DNA of 64,000 nucleotides from an uncultured Clostridia bacterium. Its GTDB lineage: Bacteria > Bacillota > Clostridia > Christensenellales > Borkfalkiaceae. Of the stretch, positions 37,332-45,482 are shown piece by piece; position 1 is the first letter of the stretch; every line of letters starts with the position of its first letter. Below the pieces are notes generated by a model that saw only the letters and a list, made by a program, of their open reading frames with translations, did no database searches and was not told where the DNA came from. The DNA lies in assembly GCA_944368775.1 (NCBI GenBank), contig CALVXB010000013.1, positions 1-64,000 on the forward strand, in the 5' to 3' direction. The position numbers were made by a program, and so were the translations under genes.

Positions 37332-38175
37332 ATCTCTCTTCCTCTTGCAATGAAAGTACGGGGATCTCCCGCCAATTCTGCGGCGGCCCGAAGGTGCGCG
37401 TAAATTGCTCGCCCAGGCCGTTTTCGCCGCGGATGTATCCTTCGAACTCCGCCGTCAGGGAAAGGCAGTCTTGCCGGGCCCGACGAAACAGCTTCCAAAG
37501 CCGCAAATTGCTGTCTGCGCAGGCGGGGATGGGCTTTTTTGCGATCATCATGCCGTGCATCTCGGTGTAGTTGCCGCTCAGCCGCAGCACGAGGTTGACC
37601 AGCCCCCGCTTGGGCTGGTGCGGGGCGCGCAGCAGGCCGTTGTAAAAGATCATCGAGCGCAGCGCGCGATATACCTGCCTTGCATTCACCCCCTCGAAGA
37701 AGGGCGCGATGACGGCGGCGTTCTCCTTGGTCGGATGGATGTGCCCGACGAGGCGCGCGTGCAGCGGCTCGATGCCCTGCCGCTCGAGCAGGAAGCGGTC
37801 GAACTCGCTCTCGATCTCGGTGTGGGTGACGCCGGACACGGCGATCTTGTTTTCGATATAGCCGTGACAGGCGGCGTCCAGCGCGAAGTGGCACAAAAAG
37901 CCGAGCAGGTAGGCGTGCGCGCCGTCCGCATCGGCGGCATCCTCCAGCGTCTGCTTGGCGGGGCCGAAGAAGGCGCGACCGGGCAGGCCGTGCTGGCGGT
38001 AGCCGACGGCGTTGACGGGGTCCGCCTTGAGCACCTTATAATAAAAGAGGATGTCCGGCCCGTGCAGGCCGATGTCGAACAGGTCGCGCCGCGCGCGGGC
38101 TGCGGCGGCAGTTTCCGCCGGGTATAAGTCGAGCATCGCCTCTCCGAACAGGCGATGGGCATACGTAGAAGGCAT
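37321..38175 (-). CDS. Zinc-dependent phospholipase C-like protein
   Basis: 284 residues. It starts MPSTYAHRLFGEAML and has HGPDILFYY (about 36-44) and the helix GFLCHFALDAACHGYIE with spaced His/Asp ligands, as in the zinc-dependent phospholipase C family common in Clostridia. No signal peptide is seen, so an intracellular phosphoesterase or a non-catalytic relative is possible. ATG 38175 follows GGAGAAATAAATTT; upstream in-frame starts lie over the promoter and terminator and are rejected. Co-transcribed with the MFS gene. Confidence 0.82.
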   Translation of the reverse strand: MPSTYAHRLFGEAMLDLYPAETAAAARARRDLFDIGLHGPDILFYYKVLKADPVNAVGYRQHGLPGRAFFGPAKQTLEDAADADGAHAYLLGFLCHFALDAACHGYIENKIAVSGVTHTEIESEFDRFLLERQGIEPLHARLVGHIHPTKENAAVIAPFFEGVNARQVYRALRSMIFYNGLLRAPHQPKRGLVNLVLRLSGNYTEMHGMMIAKKPIPACADSNLRLWKLFRRARQDCLSLTAEFEGYIRGENGLGEQFTRTFGPPQNWREIPVLSLQEEERYEI

Positions 38176-38196
38176 AAATTTATTTCTCCGTTCCCT

Positions 38197-38202
38197 ATTA
38201 TA
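38197..38202 (-). promoter_or_regulatory. Extended -10 promoter of the phospholipase-MFS operon
   Basis: Reading leftward, TGC followed by perfect TATAAT; no recognisable -35 at 16-18 bases. Start near 38190, leader about 15 bases. Confidence 0.65.
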
Positions 38203-38267
38203 GCACGCCGCGCCCCCTTTTCGGCACGTTTTTTGTACGAAAGATGTAAAAAATTTGTAACAAACGC

Positions 38268-38305
38268 AAAAAGAGCGGCGCGGCGCTCTGTGAGCGCCGC
38301 GCCGC
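38268..38305 (-). terminator. Rho-independent terminator after the YtxH-like gene
   Basis: GCGGCGCGGCGCT pairs perfectly with AGCGCCGCGCCGC across five bases and is followed by CTCUUUUUG on the leftward transcript. Confidence 0.8.
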
Positions 38306-38340
38306 CCCCGCTTTTGCGGCCCGCAGACCGCGCCGCTCCC

Positions 38341-38414
38341 GCCCGCGCCCCCGCCGCAGGCGGCGGGGGCGCGGGCGGGCAGACTTTCAACGCCCCGCCG
38401 CTTGCGGCGGGGCG
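38341..38414. repeat. Two further strong GC hairpins after the YtxH-like gene
   Basis: A 17-base perfect stem with a 2-base loop (38341-38376, arms GCCCGCGCCCCCGCCGC and complement) and an 11-base perfect stem (38391-38414, CGCCCCGCCGC and complement). With the terminator at 38268-38305 this makes three tandem hairpins in 150 bases. Confidence 0.75.
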
Positions 38415-38417
38415 GGC

Positions 38418-38618
38418 TCACTTGGCGGCGGACTGCTTTTTGGCTTCGGCCGCGTCCGCCCTGTCCATGGCGGCGAGCTTTTCGTCGATATACGCGTCGA
38501 CGCGCGACTTGAGCTCTTCCTGCCCGCGCTGCAAGAGGGCGCGCGTCTTGCGGCTGTTGGCGATGAGCAGCGCGCCCAGCACCGAGCCGACCGCGACGCC
38601 CGCGATGAATTTTTCCAT
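38418..38618 (-). CDS. Small YtxH-like membrane protein
   Basis: 66 residues: one glycine/alanine-rich N-terminal helix (FIAGVAVGSVLGALLIA, residues 4-20) then a charged amphipathic helix ending KKQSAAK. This is the build of YtxH-type general-stress proteins, but the match is by architecture only. ACGGAGGAAAC precedes the ATG. It lies 75 bases downstream of the Myb-like gene and is probably co-transcribed. Confidence 0.7.
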   Translation of the reverse strand: MEKFIAGVAVGSVLGALLIANSRKTRALLQRGQEELKSRVDAYIDEKLAAMDRADAAEAKKQSAAK

Positions 38619-38693
38619 ACTGTGTTTCCTCCGTTTGCGGTTTCCCGCAGTTGCAGTATGCGCCGCCGCCCCTCCGTTTATGCGCCCTTGTCC

Positions 38694-39395
38694 CTATGCG
38701 CCGCCCGGCGCGCCTTCGTCCGCGCCGTCCGCGCCGCTTGCGGCGCGGCGGAGGATGTCGTTCTCCTCGGCGAGGCGGGAGAGCTGCTCTTGCAGCGCCG
38801 CGCGCGCGGCCTTCTCCGCCTCCCCTTCGGCGCGCAGACGGCCGTTCTCCTCGCGCAGGCGGGCGTTTTCCTGCCGCAGGGCGAGGGCGATGCGCTCGCA
38901 GAGGGCGTCGATCTCCCCCTCTAACCTGCGCTCGAGCAGGCGGGGCGGGCGAGGCGGCGTCTGCGAGACGCCCAGCCGCGCGGCGGCCGCGCGCACCTCT
39001 TCGGGCTGCTTTTTGAGCATATTGCGATACTTATTTTGGTAGCGGAGCATCTTTTTTTCGTCGCCGCCGCACACGTTGGCGATGGCGCGGCGCACGGACA
39101 CCCCCTTGCCCCGCTCGGTGAGGATGAGGCGGAGCATCTCCTCCTTTTCTGCCGCGGTGAAGGGCTGCACCGTCTCCGCGCGCAGGCGGGTGCCCGCGAG
39201 AATGCCGCGCGCGGCAGGGCTGTCCGTCTTGAGCAGGCGATAGTAGTAGTTGCGCACGCTGCCGCCCGCGCGCCCGTGCGCGCGGCCGTAGCCCGCGAAC
39301 AGCGAGGTGAGCGTCTTGCCGGCGCGCCGCCCCTCCGCGATATAGCCGATCAGCTCTTCCGCCTCCGACTTTGCATATCCGTTGATCTTTTCCAT
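38694..39395 (-). CDS. Predicted DNA-binding protein: two Myb-like repeats and a coiled coil
   Basis: 233 residues, no named family that I recognise with confidence. Residues 6-51 and about 77-131 look like two copies of one helical motif: SEAEELIGYI...GKTLTSLF...SVRNYYYRLLK and TAAEKEEMLRLI...GVSVRRAIA...RYQNKYRNMLK. Both end in an aromatic/basic recognition-type helix, like Myb/SANT or RsfA-type helix-turn-helix domains. A Pro-rich hinge (about 143-150) leads to a leucine-zipper-like coiled coil (about 150-220, EGEIDALCERI, ENARLREENGRL, LQEQLSRLAEENDIL). It is probably a dimeric regulator, perhaps sporulation-linked (inference). The start at 39395 has CAGGAGG upstream. A dyad lies in the divergent control region. 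Confidence 0.7.
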   Translation of the reverse strand: MEKINGYAKSEAEELIGYIAEGRRAGKTLTSLFAGYGRAHGRAGGSVRNYYYRLLKTDSPAARGILAGTRLRAETVQPFTAAEKEEMLRLILTERGKGVSVRRAIANVCGGDEKKMLRYQNKYRNMLKKQPEEVRAAAARLGVSQTPPRPPRLLERRLEGEIDALCERIALALRQENARLREENGRLRAEGEAEKAARAALQEQLSRLAEENDILRRAASGADGADEGAPGGA

Positions 39396-39443
39396 CCCAA
39401 AACCTCCTGTGCGGGTGATCTCGGGCAAGGTTATCGACATATT

Positions 39444-39468
39444 TTCATTGTTTTATTCATACAATGAA
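39444..39468. promoter_or_regulatory. Dyad in the divergent control region
   Basis: TTCATTG and CAATGAA are perfect inverted copies 11 bases apart, between the Myb-like gene (leftward) and the 39503 gene (rightward). A candidate operator, possibly for the Myb-like protein. Confidence 0.5.
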
Positions 39469-39502
39469 CGGACAAAAGTATAAAATGCGGGAGGACGGGG
39501 CG

Positions 39503-40447
39503 ATGCGGGTACACTTTTCGGCGGCGATGCCCTGCGCGCTGCGCATCGGCGGCGCGGCGGCGGGCATGTGCGGCGAGGCGGAAAAATTTGCAGACCTGCC
39601 GTGCGGCGAGGAACTGCTCGTCGAGTTTTTGCCGGCGGACGGGGACTACTTCCCCCTCTCCTTTATTATGAGCGCGGACTTTTTCGCCCGGCCGCCGCAG
39701 GGCGTCGAGGCGTACCTGTACGACTGCGGCGCGGACGTGCGCGCCGCCCGCTTTGCGCCCCGCTCCCCCGCCCTGCGCGTTTTGGCGCAGGCGCGCGCGG
39801 CGGGCATGCTGCTGACCGCCTTCGATTGGGGCGGCCCGCGGCTGTGCGCGGAGGGACGCGGCTTTGCCTGCCTCGACCTGCCCTCCGCCGACGTCGATTT
39901 GGGGGAAGAACATATCGGCGGCGAAGTGTTTGCGCGCGCGCTGTGCCGCGGCGGGCGGGCGAACAGATTGCTGCTGCTCGCGCCGGACGCAACGGCTGCG
40001 TTCGACGGCGACGCCGACGCCTACGCCTGCGGGGCGGAGTTGCGCGTCGAGGCGCGGCTGTTCGACCTGTGCGGGCACACCCTCGAACGCACCTTTCGCG
40101 CGCGCGGCGGGCGGCTGATCGAGAGCGGCCGCGCGCTGCGCGCGCGGCCGCTGCCAAACCCCCTCGACGAGCGGCTGCTGCCCTTTGCCCTCTTTGAAAC
40201 GCTGCTGCATGGCGGCGACGCGTCTCCCCTGCTCTCTCCCGCCCTCGCCGGGCAAGCGGAGGCGCTGCGCCGCTACCTCGGCGGCTACACGGCGGTGCGT
40301 CCGCCCAAAGAGATCTTTTACCGCGCGCACGGCGAGATCGACGCGGCGGGGCTGGTGTACCCGCGCGCCGAAAACGCCTTCGACGTGCGCTTTTTCCGCG
40401 TCGAGAGCGAGGGGGGAAGGGTGACGAACGTCTTGCCCGTCGAGTGA
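39503..40447 (+). CDS. Conserved-looking protein of unknown function
   Basis: 314 residues from ATG 39503, chosen because GGGAGG lies 8 bases upstream; in-frame ATGs at 39464 and 39485 lack a good site. Soluble, no signal peptide or membrane helix. Beta-rich N-terminal third (MRVHFSAAMPCALRIGG...), a run of aspartates (ADVDLGEEHIGGEVF) in the middle, and a C-terminal segment RPPKEIFYRAHGEIDAAGLVYP. Cysteines are scattered without a metal motif. The frame has the same GC-rich codon use as neighbours and ends at a strong terminator, so it is a real gene, but I cannot suggest a reaction. Confidence 0.65.
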   Translation: MRVHFSAAMPCALRIGGAAAGMCGEAEKFADLPCGEELLVEFLPADGDYFPLSFIMSADFFARPPQGVEAYLYDCGADVRAARFAPRSPALRVLAQARAAGMLLTAFDWGGPRLCAEGRGFACLDLPSADVDLGEEHIGGEVFARALCRGGRANRLLLLAPDATAAFDGDADAYACGAELRVEARLFDLCGHTLERTFRARGGRLIESGRALRARPLPNPLDERLLPFALFETLLHGGDASPLLSPALAGQAEALRRYLGGYTAVRPPKEIFYRAHGEIDAAGLVYPRAENAFDVRFFRVESEGGRVTNVLPVE

Positions 40448-40449
40448 AC

Positions 40450-40488
40450 CGCCGCCCGCGGGAAGCGGGCGGCGCTCCCGCTTTTTTT
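40450..40488 (+). terminator. Rho-independent terminator of the 39503 gene
   Basis: CGCCGCCCGC pairs perfectly with GCGGGCGGCG across five bases; seven T residues follow after CTCCCGC. Confidence 0.8.
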
Positions 40489-40549
40489 GCGAAGGTGCGC
40501 GCGCGGCGGCTTTTCACCCCTTCTTCACAAAAAAATGTGCGTCATTTTG

Positions 40550-40579
40550 TTGATGAACGCGGGCAGAATGTGCTATACT
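40550..40579 (+). promoter_or_regulatory. Promoter of the zinc-peptidase gene
   Basis: TTGATG (40550-40555) and TATACT (40574-40579) are 18 bases apart, with TG one base upstream of the -10. Confidence 0.75.
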
Positions 40580-40614
40580 GTTCCAAAACAAGGGCTTTGC
40601 CCCGGAGGAACGGT

Positions 40615-41355
40615 ATGTTTTTTGACGACCCCTATCTGATCTATCTGGCGTCCGGCCTGCTTATTTTGCCCTGCCTGCTGCTCGCCTCGTGGGCGAGCGC
40701 GCGCGTGCACAAGGTATTCGCGCGGTACAGCGGCATGCCCACTTCGACCGATTGGACGGGCAGCGACGTGGCGCGCATGCTGCTCGAGCGCAACGGCATC
40801 TTCGACGTCGCCGTCGCCGCGGGCAAGGGGAAGCTGACGGACAACTTCAACCCCCGCACGATGACGGTGACGCTGTCGCAGAGCACCTACGCCTCCAACT
40901 CGGTGGCGGCGGTGGCGGTGAGCGCGCACGAGGTCGGGCACGTCGTGCAGCGGCAGCGCGGGTACGCCTTTTACCGCCTGCGCACCCTGTTGGTGCCGCT
41001 GACCAACATCGGCTCGGCGCTCGCCTTCCCCCTCGTCATACTCGGCGTCATCCTCGAGTGGACGCTGGCGACCCCCTTTGCGGGCAACGTGATCGTGTTT
41101 ATCGGGGTGTGCCTGTACGCGCTGTCCACCCTGTTTACGCTGGTGACGCTGCCCGTCGAGCTGAACGCCTCGTCGCGCGCCAAGCGCATGCTCGCCGAGA
41201 CGGGCGTGCTGGTCACCGAAGAGGAGCAGGCGGCCGCCGCCAAGGTACTCTCCGCCGCGGCGATGACGTACGTCGCCTCGCTGCTGACCTCGCTCGTATT
41301 CTTCCTGCGCTTTTTATTCTACGTTCTGATGCTGACGAGAAGGCGGAACAACTGA
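40615..41355 (+). CDS. YugP-like membrane zinc metallopeptidase
   Basis: 246 residues. An N-terminal helix (about 5-27), a zinc-peptidase core with SAHEVGHVVQ (His105, Glu106, His109 as HExxH-type site), three further helices and a basic tail. DNFNPRTMTVTLSQSTYAS just before the site is typical of the family (Zn_peptidase_2, YugP). Its physiological substrates are unknown; membrane-protein quality control is a reasonable guess. GGAGGAAC precedes ATG 40615; starts further upstream lie over the promoter. The two-way terminator at 41381-41414 follows. Confidence 0.9.
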   Translation: MFFDDPYLIYLASGLLILPCLLLASWASARVHKVFARYSGMPTSTDWTGSDVARMLLERNGIFDVAVAAGKGKLTDNFNPRTMTVTLSQSTYASNSVAAVAVSAHEVGHVVQRQRGYAFYRLRTLLVPLTNIGSALAFPLVILGVILEWTLATPFAGNVIVFIGVCLYALSTLFTLVTLPVELNASSRAKRMLAETGVLVTEEEQAAAAKVLSAAAMTYVASLLTSLVFFLRFLFYVLMLTRRRNN

Positions 41356-41380
41356 CAAAAGGCGAAAATTTGCGCGCAAA

Positions 41381-41414
41381 AGGGGCGCCCCTCGCGGGGC
41401 GCCCCTCGTTTTTT
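41381..41414. terminator. Two-way terminator between the zinc peptidase and cyclophilin genes
   Basis: AGGGGCGCCCC pairs perfectly with GGGGCGCCCCT across four bases, then CG and six T; A residues precede it. It serves two convergent genes. Confidence 0.85.
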
Positions 41415-41424
41415 CGTTTGAAGA

Positions 41425-42309
41425 TCAATACTTGTCGACGGTGACCTCTTCGATGATGATCTTCTCCGTAGGAACGGCGAAGGTCGCCTCGTACGAGCCG
41501 TCTACCGTGAACTCGTCGCGGATGGTGACCTCCTTGCTCTCGGTGAAGGTGCCCTCTTCCAGCGCGTCGGTGTACTCCTCGATGGCGTCGAGCAGGGCGT
41601 TGAGCGCGTCCTCCGACTCGTCGTTGGCGAGCTCTGCGAACACGCAGTAGTTGCGCTCGGTCGAGCTGGACGTCGAGGTGTAGATATAGAACATGCTCGT
41701 GAAGCTGTTTTTGTAGTACTCGCTCGAACCGTAGCCGTTGTCGCTGCTCTTGGCGTAGTAGACGATGTTCTTTTCGCCCGTGCCGACGTAGGTGTAGGCG
41801 CCCAGCGTGCCGAAGCGGTTGCGCAGGCCGTTGCCGCTTTCGATGCTGAAGCCGTTGGCGCTCGTTTCGCCGTGCAGGCGGTTAGTCGCCTGCGTGCGGT
41901 CTGCATCCGCCCAGACGGTGACGTTTTCGAGGGTGACGTTGCCCTCCGCGTCGGTGGTCGCGGCGTCATAGTCGCAGGCGGTGAGATCTTCCACCTCGTC
42001 GCCGTTTTCCATATCCGCGTAGGTATAGCCGCCGCCGATCAGGCGGTCGCTCTGGTAGTCGTGAATGACGGTGCCGTCGAAGTAGCCGAGGTCGATCAGC
42101 TCGAGGTAGTGCGCGACCGTCTGCGAATACAGGTCGCGGGACAGCTTGTAGCGCAGCTCGTAGCTCTCTCCGTTGAAGGAGATGCGCATCGTGATCTCGG
42201 GGTAGCGGCTCTCGCAGCCGGTGAACATCAGCGCGCAGCCGAGCATGCACACGGCCGCCAGCGCGACAGCGACGGCTTTGACGAACTTTCCGCCCAATGT
42301 TTTGATCAT
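41425..42309 (-). CDS. Cyclophilin-type peptidyl-prolyl isomerase lipoprotein
   Basis: 294 residues. A signal with lipobox LMFTGC gives lipidated Cys32. The segment YELRYKLSRDLYSQTVAHYLELIDLGYFDGTVIH matches the cyclophilin N-terminal half (chains of the form VAHFLELVDxGFYDGxxxH), followed by GGGYT. Canonical active-site residues are poorly kept (HDY for HRV), so it may be a chaperone-like binder rather than a good isomerase. It probably assists folding of exported proteins at the membrane. CAGGAGGC precedes the ATG. Single gene with promoter 42394-42422. Confidence 0.78.
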   Translation of the reverse strand: MIKTLGGKFVKAVAVALAAVCMLGCALMFTGCESRYPEITMRISFNGESYELRYKLSRDLYSQTVAHYLELIDLGYFDGTVIHDYQSDRLIGGGYTYADMENGDEVEDLTACDYDAATTDAEGNVTLENVTVWADADRTQATNRLHGETSANGFSIESGNGLRNRFGTLGAYTYVGTGEKNIVYYAKSSDNGYGSSEYYKNSFTSMFYIYTSTSSSTERNYCVFAELANDESEDALNALLDAIEEYTDALEEGTFTESKEVTIRDEFTVDGSYEATFAVPTEKIIIEEVTVDKY

Positions 42310-42393
42310 ATTGCCTCCTGAATTGCATCTGCACGGCTCACCCGCCCATAGGCCGACGCTGCGCCGCCGCAGAGTGATTTCTTGTACTTATTT

Positions 42394-42422
42394 ATTTTAA
42401 CGGGAAAGGGGCGGCTCGTCAA
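42394..42422 (-). promoter_or_regulatory. Promoter of the cyclophilin gene
   Basis: Reading leftward, TTGACG (42417-42422) and TAAAAT (42394-42399) are 17 bases apart. Confidence 0.75.
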
Positions 42423-42514
42423 GTACTTTTGGCGATTCTCGCGAATTTCGCACAGAATTCCCGCGTTTTATCACATTTGCCGCTCTCCCGCGCCGCCTGC
42501 GGCGGGCGCGCCAC

Positions 42515-43426
42515 TCACACTTTTTTGCCGCGCGGCACGAGCATGCGAATGCGCCCGGGCAGGACTTCGACCGTCACCTTGCCCGTCGTCCCCTTTTCCC
42601 CGTCGAAGTTCCACACGACGTGCTCGTCCGTTTGGATCTCGAAGCGGCTGCCCTCGAAGCGTTCGATCTGCTTTTCGTTTGCGGCGCGGAAGCCGCACAA
42701 AAAGAGGCGGGCAAGGGAGAAAAAGGCGCGCACCTTGCCGAAGAAGCCGGGGTTTTTGCGCTGGCGGATGACGGCAGCTTCGATTTTGCCGTCTGCCATG
42801 CCGGCGCCGCGGTTGAGCGGGATGCCCGCCACATACCGCCCGTTCATGAGCACGACGAAGACGCTGTCCGTATGCACTTCTCTCTCTCCCGCGCGGATGG
42901 TGACGCCGAACACGTCGAAATCCATGTTTTTTGCCAGCCCCTCGATGCCGTAGGCGACGAAGCCGATCTGCTTTTTCAGGCTCTGCGGGGTGGTGTACGG
43001 GGCGCTGGTGAATGCGCCCGCCGCCACGATGTACATGGCGTAGCGGTCGCCGATCTTCATGCAGTCGAGGGCGGCGGCGCGGCCGGTGCGGATGACCTTG
43101 AGCGCCCCGCCCAGCCGCTTGGGGATGCCGAGGGAATGGGCGACGTCGTTGACGGTGCCGCTCGGGATATAGCCGAGTTCGGGCGCGCAGCCCGACTCGC
43201 AGACGCCCTGCAGCGCCTCGTTGACAGAGCCGTCGCCGCCCGAAAAGACGACGGCGTCGAACAGGTGCGCCTGCTCGCGGATGATGCGCGTCATATCCCC
43301 CCGCTGCTTGCTGGCACAGACGCACACGTCGCCGTACCGCTCGCGCAGGGCGCGCACGATCTTTTTCAGCCGCTTTGCCGTTTTGCCGCGGCCGCTGACC
43401 GGGTTATACACAAAAAGACACTTCAT
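42515..43426 (-). CDS. Diacylglycerol/lipid kinase family protein
   Basis: 303 residues, the normal length. The N-terminal NPVSGRGK and the nucleotide-binding GGDGSVNEALQG (GGDGT-like) and GYIPSGTVND motifs identify the DagK/LCB5 fold. It would phosphorylate diacylglycerol or another lipid, returning it to phospholipid synthesis. Next door, divergently, lies a GT4 enzyme that may use a lipid acceptor, but a link is inference. ATG 43426 follows GGAGGG; longer frames extend over the promoter. Confidence 0.88.
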   Translation of the reverse strand: MKCLFVYNPVSGRGKTAKRLKKIVRALRERYGDVCVCASKQRGDMTRIIREQAHLFDAVVFSGGDGSVNEALQGVCESGCAPELGYIPSGTVNDVAHSLGIPKRLGGALKVIRTGRAAALDCMKIGDRYAMYIVAAGAFTSAPYTTPQSLKKQIGFVAYGIEGLAKNMDFDVFGVTIRAGEREVHTDSVFVVLMNGRYVAGIPLNRGAGMADGKIEAAVIRQRKNPGFFGKVRAFFSLARLFLCGFRAANEKQIERFEGSRFEIQTDEHVVWNFDGEKGTTGKVTVEVLPGRIRMLVPRGKKV

Positions 43427-43447
43427 CCGCGCGCCCTCCTTTTCCAT

Positions 43448-43476
43448 ATTATACCCAAAATGTGCCGATTTTGCAA
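43448..43476 (-). promoter_or_regulatory. Promoter of the lipid kinase gene
   Basis: Reading leftward, TTGCAA (43471-43476) and TATAAT (43448-43453) are 17 bases apart. Confidence 0.8.
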
Positions 43477-43582
43477 CCGTTCGGCGGCTTTTTTGCCGCC
43501 CGTGCAGCCTCGGGCGGGGGCGGCCGCGCGCTGCCACGGGAGAAATAACTCGACATTTGTTGCGTATTTGCATATATTCCCG

Positions 43583-43611
43583 TTGACAGCGGGGCACAAA
43601 TTTTGTATAAT
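43583..43611 (+). promoter_or_regulatory. Perfect consensus promoter of the TetR-GT4 operon
   Basis: TTGACA (43583-43588) and TATAAT (43606-43611) are 17 bases apart. The small palindrome ACAAA-T-TTTGT (43597-43607) touches the -10 and could be the TetR-family protein's operator. Confidence 0.85.
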
Positions 43612-43648
43612 GGCATTGAAAGCCCCCGCGCGGGGCACGGAGAACGCC

Positions 43649-44248
43649 ATGAACAAAAAGGACAAGCGCAGCCGCAAGACGGCGCGCGCCGTACAAAACG
43701 CGCTGCTGCGCCTGCTGTGCGAGCACCGCATCGACGAGATCAAGATCGTCGACCTGTGCACGGCGGCAGACATCAACCGCACGACATTTTACCTGCACTA
43801 CACGCGCATCGGCGACGTGCTCGACGAGCTGCGCGACGAGATCACCGAGCGCATCTGCCGGGAAAGCGATGCAAAATTCGACTTTTCCGTGCCGACGGAT
43901 CCGCTGCCCTTCCTCAAAGTTTGCACGAAGGTGCTCGAATCGTACGAGTATCTGGGCGACTTCGTCGAGCGGTCGGCGGATGCGGACATGTTTTTGACGG
44001 GGCTGAAAAACGAATTTTCAAAACACCTGTTTGAACGATATAAATTGAGCAGCGGGCGCAGCTCGGAGACGGCGCAATATGTTTTGCGCTTCCTCGTGGG
44101 CGGCGTGCTCGACTCGTACACCGAGTGGCTGAAGACGCGGCGGCTGACCCCCTTTACCTCCGTCATGTACCACTGCACGCCCATGGTGCGCGCAGGTCTG
44201 GATATTTTATCGCGCATCATCCGCGACCCGCTCCCCACGGCGCGCTGA
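43649..44248 (+). CDS. TetR-family transcriptional regulator
   Basis: 199 residues. The N-terminal helix-turn-helix is IKIVDLCTAADINRTTFYLHYTRIGDVL (about 33-60), preceded by a basic start (NKKDKRSRKTARAV). The C-terminal domain has the FLVGGVLDSYTEWL type seen in the TetR_C_7 group. ACGGAGAAC precedes ATG 43649. It is the first gene of an operon with the GT4 gene 28 bases downstream and probably controls itself and that gene; the effector is unknown. Confidence 0.88.
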   Translation: MNKKDKRSRKTARAVQNALLRLLCEHRIDEIKIVDLCTAADINRTTFYLHYTRIGDVLDELRDEITERICRESDAKFDFSVPTDPLPFLKVCTKVLESYEYLGDFVERSADADMFLTGLKNEFSKHLFERYKLSSGRSSETAQYVLRFLVGGVLDSYTEWLKTRRLTPFTSVMYHCTPMVRAGLDILSRIIRDPLPTAR

Positions 44249-44276
44249 CGCCGGGGCGCTTTATGGAGAAAGCTGT

Positions 44277-45419
44277 ATGAAAATCGCCATCATCGCCGAC
44301 GTACTCGGCGAAGAAAATAACGGCACGACCATCACCGTGACGAGGCTGATCGCCAACCTCAAAAAGCGGGGGCACGAAGTGCGCGTCGTTTCGCCCGGAA
44401 AGGGGGACGAAGAGGGCTACTACGCCGTCGGCAAGCGCGACTTCAAGATCTTCAACGAATATTTTGAAAAGAACGGCATCTCCCTCGCCAAACCCAACGA
44501 AAAGATCTTGCGCGAGTGCATCGGCAAGAGCGACGTCGTGCACATCCTGATGCCCTTCTCCCTCGGCAAGGCGGCCATCAAGCTGTGCGCCGAGCTGCAC
44601 AAGCCGGTCACCACCGCCTTCCACGTGCAGCCGGAAAACGTGAGCAGCCACTTCGGCCTGCTGCGCAGCCGCCGCGTCAACAGCTACCTGTACACCTACT
44701 TTTTGAACGGGTTTTACCGCTACTGCGAGTATATCCACTGCCCGACGGCGTTTATCGCGGGGCAGCTGCGCGCGCACGGCTACACGCACGACCTGCGCAT
44801 CATCTCCAACGGCGTCGACCCCGCCTTTACGCCCGCGCGCGGCAAAAAGCCGCCCGCCTATGCGGACAAGTTCTGCATCCTCACCACCGGCCGGCTGGTC
44901 AAGGAAAAGTGCCAGGAAGATCTCATCCGCGCCGTCGGCAAATCGAAATACGCCGACCGCATCCAGCTTTTCATCGCGGGAGAAGGCCCGCTCGAGGGCA
45001 AGCTGCGCCGCCTTGGCGACAAGCTGCCCAACCCGCCCGTCATTGGCTTCCATCCCAAGGAGGAGCTGGTGCGCATCATCAACTTCTGCGACCTCTATGT
45101 GCACCCCTCGTACGCGGAGATCGAGTCCATCGCCTGCGTCGAGGCGATCACCTGCGGGCTGGTGCCCGTCATTTCGGACAGCAAGATGTCCGCCGCCCGC
45201 TACTTTGCGCTGAGCGAGCGCAACCTCTGCCCCGCCGGCGACATCAAGGAGATGGCGCGCGCCATCGACTTTATGGTCGAAAACCCCGCCTTCCGCGCCC
45301 GCCAGCGGGAGGAATACATCCGCTACGCCGAGCGCTTCCAGATCGACAAGTGCATCGACAAGATGGAAGAGATGTTCGCCGACGCCGCCGCCGGCGTCCA
45401 CCGCGAACAGGAAGTATAA
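44277..45419 (+). CDS. GT4-family glycosyltransferase
   Basis: 380 residues, GT-B fold. The N-terminal MKIAIIADVLGEENNGTT is an acceptor-domain start; the C-terminal donor half has ILTTGRLVKEKCQED, FIAGEGPLEGKL and the E-x7-E element in HPSYAEIESIACVEAITCG. Related enzymes transfer glucose or other sugars to diacylglycerol or cell-envelope acceptors. The acceptor here is undetermined; the neighbouring lipid kinase makes glycolipid synthesis attractive (inference). GGAGAAAG lies upstream of the ATG. It ends at the terminator 45435-45466. Confidence 0.88.
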   Translation: MKIAIIADVLGEENNGTTITVTRLIANLKKRGHEVRVVSPGKGDEEGYYAVGKRDFKIFNEYFEKNGISLAKPNEKILRECIGKSDVVHILMPFSLGKAAIKLCAELHKPVTTAFHVQPENVSSHFGLLRSRRVNSYLYTYFLNGFYRYCEYIHCPTAFIAGQLRAHGYTHDLRIISNGVDPAFTPARGKKPPAYADKFCILTTGRLVKEKCQEDLIRAVGKSKYADRIQLFIAGEGPLEGKLRRLGDKLPNPPVIGFHPKEELVRIINFCDLYVHPSYAEIESIACVEAITCGLVPVISDSKMSAARYFALSERNLCPAGDIKEMARAIDFMVENPAFRARQREEYIRYAERFQIDKCIDKMEEMFADAAAGVHREQEV

Positions 45420-45434
45420 ACCAAACAAACAAAA

Positions 45435-45466
45435 CGGAGGACCGAAGTCCTCCGCTTTTTGTTTTT
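45435..45466. terminator. Two-way terminator between the GT4 and HAD genes
   Basis: CGGAGGAC pairs perfectly with GTCCTCCG across CGAA, followed by CTTTTTGTTTTTT; A-rich sequence precedes it. It serves two convergent genes. Confidence 0.92.
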
Positions 45467-45482
45467 TATTCAAAATGAACGC

